A stretch of DNA of 64,000 nucleotides, taken from Ptychodera flava (lineage: Eukaryota > Hemichordata > Enteropneusta > Ptychoderidae). Of the stretch, positions 57,314 to 64,000 are shown piece by piece. The stretch spans positions 28,332,080 through 28,396,079 of the forward strand of contig NC_091929.1 in NCBI RefSeq assembly GCF_041260155.1, written 5' to 3'. Under the pieces are notes generated by a model that was given only the letters and a program-made list of their open reading frames with translations, was not told where the DNA came from and did no database searches. Position numbers and translations under genes: made by a program. Position 1 is the first letter of the stretch. Each line of letters begins with the position of its first letter.

Positions 57314-60300
57314 GGTAGCGACTCAGGTTAATTGTCACTTATTTTCAATCCTCATTTTCACAAAGAAGTGGTCACACACCCAACATGTGGTACTTTTTTA
57401 TCTGCTCGGTCACCGAAGAGTTCAGAAAATTTGTTAGTTTTTAAAAAACAGTGCGCATATGGCTGTTTTACTAAAAAATACGTGTTTTTTAGTTTTTTTA
57501 CTCAAAAAAGTGTAAGTACAAATCTCCAATCGGCCTTGGTGATCTGTTTACGGCAATCAACGGCTGGGTATACTGGGCAAAAAACAGTGTCCCGGATTTT
57601 TGAAATTCGCTTTTGTTTTCGCACAATGCGCCTTCAAAGTGTCAACTTGACGTTTTTTGCATAAATTATCGGCCTTTGTTCACGTTTGTCACGATATCTT
57701 CACTTCCAGGCCTTTTATCGGAAATCTGAGACACAGTCTTTCAGATATATTCATTCACTGTCCACAGGTGAAAAATCAGGCTAATCTGTCCAGGCGCCGC
57801 CGACTTATACTTATTTGAATAATGTAGGCACTGCCAAAAACGGAACTGAGAAATCAACAATTTGTGTAAACGACCTATGCATCACACATCATGGCCAAGA
57901 AGTCTGAGTCGCGCACCATTTTCTGCAAATTTTCTTACACCAGGACTAAGTTGAAATATTTAGAGTAAGTTTTGGGAATTTAGAATATGTTTAGGATTGC
58001 AGATCGTGTGAAAATAGAAAGAAATTATACACTGAACTGGCAAATGCTTAGTGCCAGCAGTGGGTGGTATTTACACAACAAACACAGAGGGGTAATTAGC
58101 GATTTAATCCATTTTTGGAACGTTTAACTAGTAGATTAACTGTATACTGTTGTCTCAACGGTTACAATCTGGTTACCAGTGTTCACAGTCAAGACGAACT
58201 GAGACGTCGAAAACTTGTTGAAACTTGTGTAAAAAAGTCTATCCGATCGAGACCTTTGTGCTGTTGTCGCGCGATCGCGTCGGGCATTCACTTGTTCTTG
58301 ACTCAAGTTGTCTACCGCCTGTCTCGCGATCGGCAATTTATGCATGTTCTTTGTGAAACATGATTGTCAAGTACATGTTAGCACCGACACTGTGCGAACG
58401 GGATGTCAGTTTCTAGTTTTCCTACCTCAAGATGAGACGAACACATGTAACTCTTGACAACATAAAGTCTGTCGTATTTTCTTAGCTTTTGCACAGAAAT
58501 GACTCGCCGGACGTTCCCACAAGCGGTAACGACCGCACTGCCAAACTTGTCGCCCTTCGTTACGACGGGAGAGATTGACTCGTGTTATTTTTACAAACTT
58601 TATTTATATGTGTTCTTGTACCGATTTTATCAAACTAATAATAATCACGCCGTAGCGTAGAACACTGCAGCTGTCATCGACAGCGTGTTCCGAGAGACAG
58701 AGTATCGACTAGTCTACAGTGGAGTCACTCGACTTGCGCAATACCAGCGCACAAATAATTATTTCGGAGATTTTTACTTTTAATCAAACTTTTGATGACT
58801 GACCTCATATAGCAAAAATTGCTAGTTTCAGCACTTCTAGAAGTTGAGCCGGGTTTGTTTTACGTTCAGTGTTGAGGTCCAGCTAGCAGCTGTGGAGTCT
58901 GTGGGTAATAGATAAGTTTAGACAACACGCACACAAGAATCATTTGTGAACCTCGCAATCCACGTTTGACGTAATTTAATTTTTGGTTATATTTAAAGAA
59001 AGAAAAGGCATGAAATAAAAAAAATATTTGCATTTCGTTTCGAAAAATTAGCAGATCGGTGAACTTGCTCTTGTGAATCTGCATCATGTGTGTATGAACT
59101 CGTGCACTTGCTTGGAAACTCCTTGACATAAATGTCGCGTGTTGTCGGGTACGGTGTTGTTCAAGGTTTCTCAGCAGACACGAAAAGGCTGCACGATAGA
59201 AAGATGAAACTTCGAGTTTAAAAATATAAAAGAACACGATAGCTACTAACACCAAGCTTGTACAGAAAGAGTGATAAAATTATCGCAACTAACAGAAATT
59301 TCATCTCGCTCAGGCTAATTTTTGGACTCGGGTATGTAATCAGCATAGCCTAATATGTTCGAAAAGCAGTGTGTCAAATACTTTCATAGTTGTTGAACTG
59401 AGCACGTCTCTGTTCACGTCCGCGTCCTCGGCCAAATCTGACTCTTCACTGCATTCTCGATCGGTTATTGCAGGGAGTATGAGCCAAAGTAGGACTGTTT
59501 TACATTTAATCGACCTTTGCACACGTTGCCGTCTTTTTCAGGTCCGCTTTTGTGGACATCGCTTGCTTTTTCGACGGTATACTGAGCGCGAGCGCCAGCT
59601 TTGGTCTGCTCGACTTGTTTGCCATACCGATACATGCGGAGTTCAAAACGCTGCTCATAACGTTGAAGATAGCGCATGCGCACTATACCGCCAAGCCTAT
59701 ACATTATCTCTGCGTGTTTAAAGATATCGTGGTCGGTAATCCGTGACCGTTAACACAAAAGGGAAATAATGGCACGCGGTGTAGCTGATAGTTTGCCATT
59801 TTAGTCATATTTCAGGAATTTCCCAGTACGATGTGACCCAACACCTTTCCCCAAGAGAAAGGCCACGTGTCACTGGTTCGAAATTTGAAAAAAAAAAAAA
59901 ATTGCTAAAATTGACCTTTGAACCTGAGTCGCATCGTTAAGGACATGCTAACTTAGGATATGTATTTCCATAATTGCTATTTACGGTCATTGACAATACT
60001 GTTCTTTTCTCTTTATAGAATCATATTCGGTGACGTTTACCAGGGCCTATGAATTAGACTTGCCAGCCACATCGCTCCAAGTTCGTCTTATGATTCGTAG
60101 GCTATTTTAAAGTACTAGCATTCAAGACAAATCTAAGATTGGATTTACTTTAGGCTAACAAAATGAATCAGATCGAAAAACCTTCCAAATGTTAAAATTC
60201 TGCCACGACGACAATCCTGCTTTCAAGTGATAATTACCCAAGGAAGTATTAAAAGTAAAATACACCAGTGAGGCGACCACTTATTATTGCCGCACAGGCA

Positions 60301-60540
60301 ATAAGTGGCCGGTTACTAATTTTAGGTAATCGTCTAAACCTGAAAATTTAATGTGTTTGAGTCTCATGCAAGTAATAGCAAAACAGAGATCATCTTGGTA
60401 TAGCCAAAAATCACTACAGTAGTTGTCAGAAAATTGTAAAGTATCGATTATATGAACTTAGCAAAAGCGAAAGTGTCCTTTGATTTGTTTACTTTGTAAT
60501 GAATACTAACCCAGCACAGTCAACTTTTGAAGTTCACATA
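57314..60540. other. intergenic, no gene recognised
   Basis: Some GC-richer stretches with CG dinucleotides near 58,200-58,750 and 59,370-59,720, the latter with overlapping open frames on both strands (about 80-116 codons). I recognise no domain in them. A small hairpin CCACTTATT/AATAAGTGG lies near 60,276-60,313. A promoter or an unannotated exon cannot be excluded. Confidence 0.4.
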
Positions 60541-60554
60541 CATACGTACGCACG

Positions 60555-60586
<32 letters not shown>

Positions 60587-60588
60587 GT
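60541..60588. repeat. ACAT/AC compound microsatellite
   Basis: Imperfect ACATAC and ACGTAC units passing into an AC run. Confidence 0.85.
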
Positions 60589-61018
60589 GAACGCGAGAAA
60601 ATGCAACTGTGGCTTTGTTTGAGAGTGACCATTTTTCACAGCTTTTGAAAGAGTTATATCAAAGATTTACTCTCCACAAAACCGTGACGACGTCAAAGAG
60701 ATGACATGATCAATTCACTAAAGCTACGATCAATGTTTCTGAAAAATTTTTTGTCTGAATACTTTTGTTCGTTGATGTCCTCACAACGTGACTGTACTTT
60801 ACTGGGAGCCGGATTCTAAAACTTTAAGTTGTCAATACGAGGCAAAAGAGTTTTTACCATTTTTCTTTTTTTTAACCAAGAACATCGACATTTCAGTCAT
60901 AATCACGACAGTCTCTCTGATGGGAGAAGAGCACATTTTCCTGTCATCGTACCATGCAACGTTCACAGACCAAATTGAAAATTTTGGAAAATTGGTAATA
61001 CTCATGCAGAGCTTCAGC

Positions 61019-61211
61019 TTAAAGGTATACAGTCACCTGTAATCTAAATATGCCCATATATGGTCAAAGGGGCGTTCCTTGGTATTCAAAATGCCCATGT
61101 GAGGGCGCTGTTTTTAAAAAGTGGCCACCCACTTAAAATCTGTGATTGGTTAGATTTTCTCTTTCCATGGTAACTGTGGCAAAATTGGAACAGGTGACAG
61201 TATACCTTTAA
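61019..61211. mobile_element. TTAA-flanked MITE, family E
   Basis: Ends AGGTATACAGTCACCTG and CAGGTGACAGTATACCT, with TTAA at 61019-61022 and 61208-61211. It is nearly identical to the copy at 2401-2599, which suggests recent spread of this family. Confidence 0.88.
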
Positions 61212-61278
61212 GTGGCACACCAAAGACACACCTACAATTCCAAACTAACTTGATCCCTCCGATCTAAAACATGTCTTT

Positions 61279-62190
61279 ATTAACAGTCCGGGTCAGCTCC
61301 AAAATTGGAGACTCATTATGATAATGTATTCCGGCATTCAGCCAATCATCGACCAGATTACATCATTAATAAAGTACAGGTCACGCTGGGTCACAAATTA
61401 CCCACCAAGTGTGATCGGCAGTTTTGGGCCGCTTTATTAAGCCCCTGTCTTGTGAATTTCGACGAATTTCGACAGTCAACATAATCCATGTTCTCTGCAG
61501 AAGGTCATGTCCAACAAGGAGTCCGATTAGTGAACAAATATTCGAAATATTGACTATTCATTTCTACCCCAAGTTTATCGATTTCGCTCAAGTACCGAGA
61601 ATCATTTTGTGGATGTTCGTCATCTCTATTAGAAATACTGTTATAAAGGTTATTTGTGTAGGTACGCGTATAACATTTTGCAAGAAAGAAGAGCAATGTC
61701 AGAGCTTTAAAACGATACCTATTTTGTAGTTGTCAAACGCAGACTAAAAATGGTACGCGATTTTGAAAATGTGTTGACAGAGTGGCCACACACTGTTCCC
61801 CATACGGTAGAATTTGTATCGCTGCCATCTCCGACACAAATGGGGTATTCTGAACGATCTGTGTAGGTACACGATTTATATTTCGCAGGACTTCAAGCCA
61901 GAGTCTAGGAATCACAGCGATATATGGGGTTTGGTTGTCTTAGCCAGAATAAAACTGGTACGCGATTTTGAAATTGTGTTTTGACAGAGTGGCCACACAA
62001 CTGTTCGACATTATGACAGAATACGGCGCGGTAGTTCGACACAGTATGGCGTACGTAACGAAGGACGCATGTGGAGGTTGCCAGGAAATACAATTTTTAC
62101 TGATGGCGCGCTGGCCGCTGATTGGCTAATGAGAGGGGGAAAATATTATGGTATAGCGCTCCAATTTTGGAGCTGACCCGGACTGATTAA
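61279..62190. mobile_element. inverted-repeat transposon with CAGTCCGGGTCAGC ends (902 bp)
   Basis: CAGTCCGGGTCAGCTCCAAA at 61284 onward is the inverse of the sequence ending GCTGACCCGGACTG at 62185; the 27-base ends differ by at most one base. ATTAA directly flanks both sides (61279-61283, 62186-62190). The interior has two related ~200-base blocks sharing GGTACGCGATTTTGAAA and GACAGAGTGGCCACACA. No transposase frame was recognised. The 5-base target duplication leaves the superfamily open. Confidence 0.8.
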
Positions 62191-62853
62191 GTTCACTGTC
62201 ACTCAGATATTTTCCATAGTATGATAAGGACTTATGAAAGATCATAGTCAAATAACCTGCTATGGAAAAGATATGTTCATTAACTCCTTTTGTTTAATGA
62301 TTCTTTCTACAAAGATAAAGAGAGTCATTACCTGAAGAACAAAATGCAATATTTGAGGTACAGGAATACTCTCCATCATTATGACTCATTAAACCAGAAT
62401 TTGCATACTGAAAAATGCTCATGAATACGATTTGTATAAATGAATACTAATAAAGTTCAGACCTGAAGTCGATGAATACTGACTGTCAATCGTATATAAT
62501 GTGATTGAATGGGATACCGGTGTACACAATCTTTTTGATGTACCTGACATCAAGAAATGGTTTTGTATCCAATAGTTTGTTTCTGTGGTCTTGTTACCGT
62601 ACATTGTCTTGCCGAAGATCACCATTGGTTTCATTTTGAACATGTAAGTACATGACTGTAACTAAGATTTTCACAATGAAGATGAATAAATGACCTTCTC
62701 TTTCTAAAAATGGACGGGTTTTTATCAGCGTTATCTCAAAGCCAATTGATTGCCTGGATAAAACTTTCAAAGAGAATAAACAGCTAACATTGTATACAGT
62801 ACATAGTCAATGTAAATGAGCACTAATGGGAACCTGGTATTATGACTGCCACT

Positions 62854-62935
62854 TTAACCCTTTGCACTCTGACCCCTTGGTGACCTATGACATCACACAG
62901 ACATTTTTCTTCCTGAGCCGGGGTCAAAGGGTTAA
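62854..62935. mobile_element. TTAA-flanked miniature element, family D (74 bp)
   Basis: Ends CCCTTTGCACTCTGACCCC and GGGGTCAAAGGG, bounded by TTAA at 62854-62857 and 62932-62935. It is among the shortest elements here. Confidence 0.75.
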
Positions 62936-62974
62936 GGTAGGGCGTGCCTCGAAAGTGAAATACTTCCCTTCAAA

Positions 62975-63285
62975 CATTCTTCAATGATACCTTCAACCAT
63001 ACTCTTACCAAATAAAGAATTAAAATCAGGGTTCACCGTACAAAGTTTGGTACTAGAGAAACAAACTACTTGACATTTACCGATATTTGAAATTCAAAAT
63101 GGCCGCCGTCCCTGTGTTAACTCTCTGGAGGAAAGATTTTTATTTTCGAAAAAACTACAAGGGTAAACATCTTTCTCATTCCAAGAGCTTCAAACTTGAA
63201 CCCCACAGGCACCAGATCAGAAAAGTATTGAAAAATGTTGATGGTCTGAATATCTGTCCCTGAGGCGCATTCTACAATATCTTTG
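62975..63285 (+). repeat. dispersed repeat R1
   Basis: Shares TTTACCGATATTTGAAATTC and AAAATGGCCG with 32,320-32,600. It lies immediately downstream of the P450 stop codon and may be part of its 3' untranslated region. Confidence 0.7.
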
Positions 63286-63352
63286 TATCTTAAGTATTTT
63301 CATTTCATTTATATGTAAACTAACTGCCAGGACCCAGACAACACACTGCTGA

Positions 63353-63536
63353 TCAAAACAATGTCGCTGGTTGGCGTTTCTTGACATGCAGATATAAGCC
63401 GCCATCTGATCTGTAAATTAGTGCAAACATTGGATTTGGAGGCCTGCTTTCATCGATGGAGAATTCAAAATGATGCAGAACCAACATGAGGGTAATCTTC
63501 ATCTCACTCATGGCAAAGTTTTGACCGATGCAATTC
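63353..63536 (-). CDS. cytochrome P450, CYP4-type, last exon (partial gene)
   Basis: A TTTCTCAACAG acceptor precedes a phase-2 exon that opens NCIGQNFAMSEMKI, the heme-thiolate loop and start of helix L; the cysteine is the axial heme ligand. The rest reads LMLVLHHFEFS and RSDGGLYLHV, ending with stop TGA at 63355-63353. CYP4F proteins have NCIGQTFAMSEMKV and RAEGGLWLRV at the same places. CYP4 enzymes are ER-bound monooxygenases, often omega-hydroxylating fatty acids; the substrate here cannot be told. The FxxGxR part of the heme motif and the rest of the gene lie in exons beyond the right edge; none was seen in 63,537-64,000. Confidence 0.9.
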
Positions 63537-64000
63537 CTGTTGAGAAAAACAAAAAAATGTTTGTTTGATATGAAGGATGTATTGGGCCATGTCAGCAACT
63601 ACACATTCTCCTAGAATCACAAACAGAATAATGCATATAATTACACATCTACCATCGACAACAACAGAGTTTTGTGTGAGCTAAAAAAAAAGGCACCCCA
63701 CCATCTGCAGCCTTATCTTTATCAATAAAATAATATATTTCTAAGCTGAAGTCAAACGTAATGAGACAGTATTTTCTAACTTTGTCAGTGTTAAAAGCAT
63801 ACACCAGTCATGTAGAACATTACTACCATATGTTATAAGTCAAAAAAACAAGTCAACTGAGCAGATTTAGTGAATAATGAGCTCTGATAAGGCATAAGTA
63901 TCAAAGGCATGGAGAGTGTATAAATACCCCCTAACTCTGTGAGCATTCACTATTGTGAACGAGTAGCACAGGAAAGCAGCATCAGTGTATAATGACGCTC
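63537..64000 (-). other. intron of the P450 gene
   Basis: AT-rich, with no splice-bounded coding stretch noticed. Confidence 0.6.

Noticed and set aside
1-64000. Retrovirus-like, LTR or Polinton-like elements
   Set aside because: No reverse transcriptase, integrase core, capsid or envelope-like frame and no paired long direct terminal repeats were noticed.
1-64000. CRISPR arrays, tRNA or rRNA genes
   Set aside because: Tandem arrays here have units of 58 bases or more without unique spacers, and no cloverleaf or rRNA core motif was noticed by eye.

Overview
The window looks like nuclear DNA of an invertebrate animal, most likely a deuterostome (a hemichordate, echinoderm or amphioxus-like genome). 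It is AT-rich by eye, its genes are split by long introns with GT/AG borders, and the recognisable proteins are animal ones: a mitochondrial ribosomal protein, a BCL-2 family protein, a neuronal-pentraxin-like protein and a CYP4-type cytochrome P450. The species assignment is inference. I see no bacterial operon, CRISPR array, rRNA or tRNA, and no retrovirus-like or Polinton-like element.

Layout. Positions 2-151 (+) hold the possible tail of an unidentified gene, followed by three polyadenylation hexamers. From 24.3 kb down to 5.5 kb on the minus strand lies a nine-exon gene that I assign to the BCL2L14 (Bcl-G) group of the BCL-2 family. Its start, splice phases, BH3 motif, BH2 motif and short C-terminus fit together, but the sequence carries three apparent one-base indels and one in-frame TGA, so it is either decaying or affected by sequence errors. 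About 1.06 kb away, head to head, starts an intact four-exon MRPL23 (uL23m) gene on the plus strand (25.35-49.37 kb). A two-exon secreted coiled-coil/pentraxin gene lies at 54.25-56.73 kb (+), and the last exon of a CYP4-like P450 enters from the right edge (63,353-63,536, minus).

Between exons the window is mostly repeats. The striking theme is short, non-coding, inverted-repeat elements flanked by TTAA. At least seven unrelated terminal sequences share this target: CCCTTTGAG (about 12 copies), CCCTTTCACC, CCCTTTTCCTGCCA, CCCTTTGCACTC, AGGTATAC, GGTGGTTG and AGCCCCAATAG. This suggests past activity of piggyBac- and Kolobok-type transposases. One element (27.4-28.4 kb) interrupts a minisatellite, so its empty site can be read directly. 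Other structures are a ~146-bp satellite at 45.3-46.5 kb, a ~205-233-bp satellite at 19.5-20.3 kb, an inverted-repeat element enclosing interstitial CCCTAA telomeric blocks just upstream of the pentraxin gene, and several perfect or near-perfect palindromes.

The four main genes do not form a pathway; they are ordinary neighbours in an animal genome. The points most worth a second look are the Bcl-G-like gene with its breaks, the multi-family TTAA element load, and the telomere-repeat composite.
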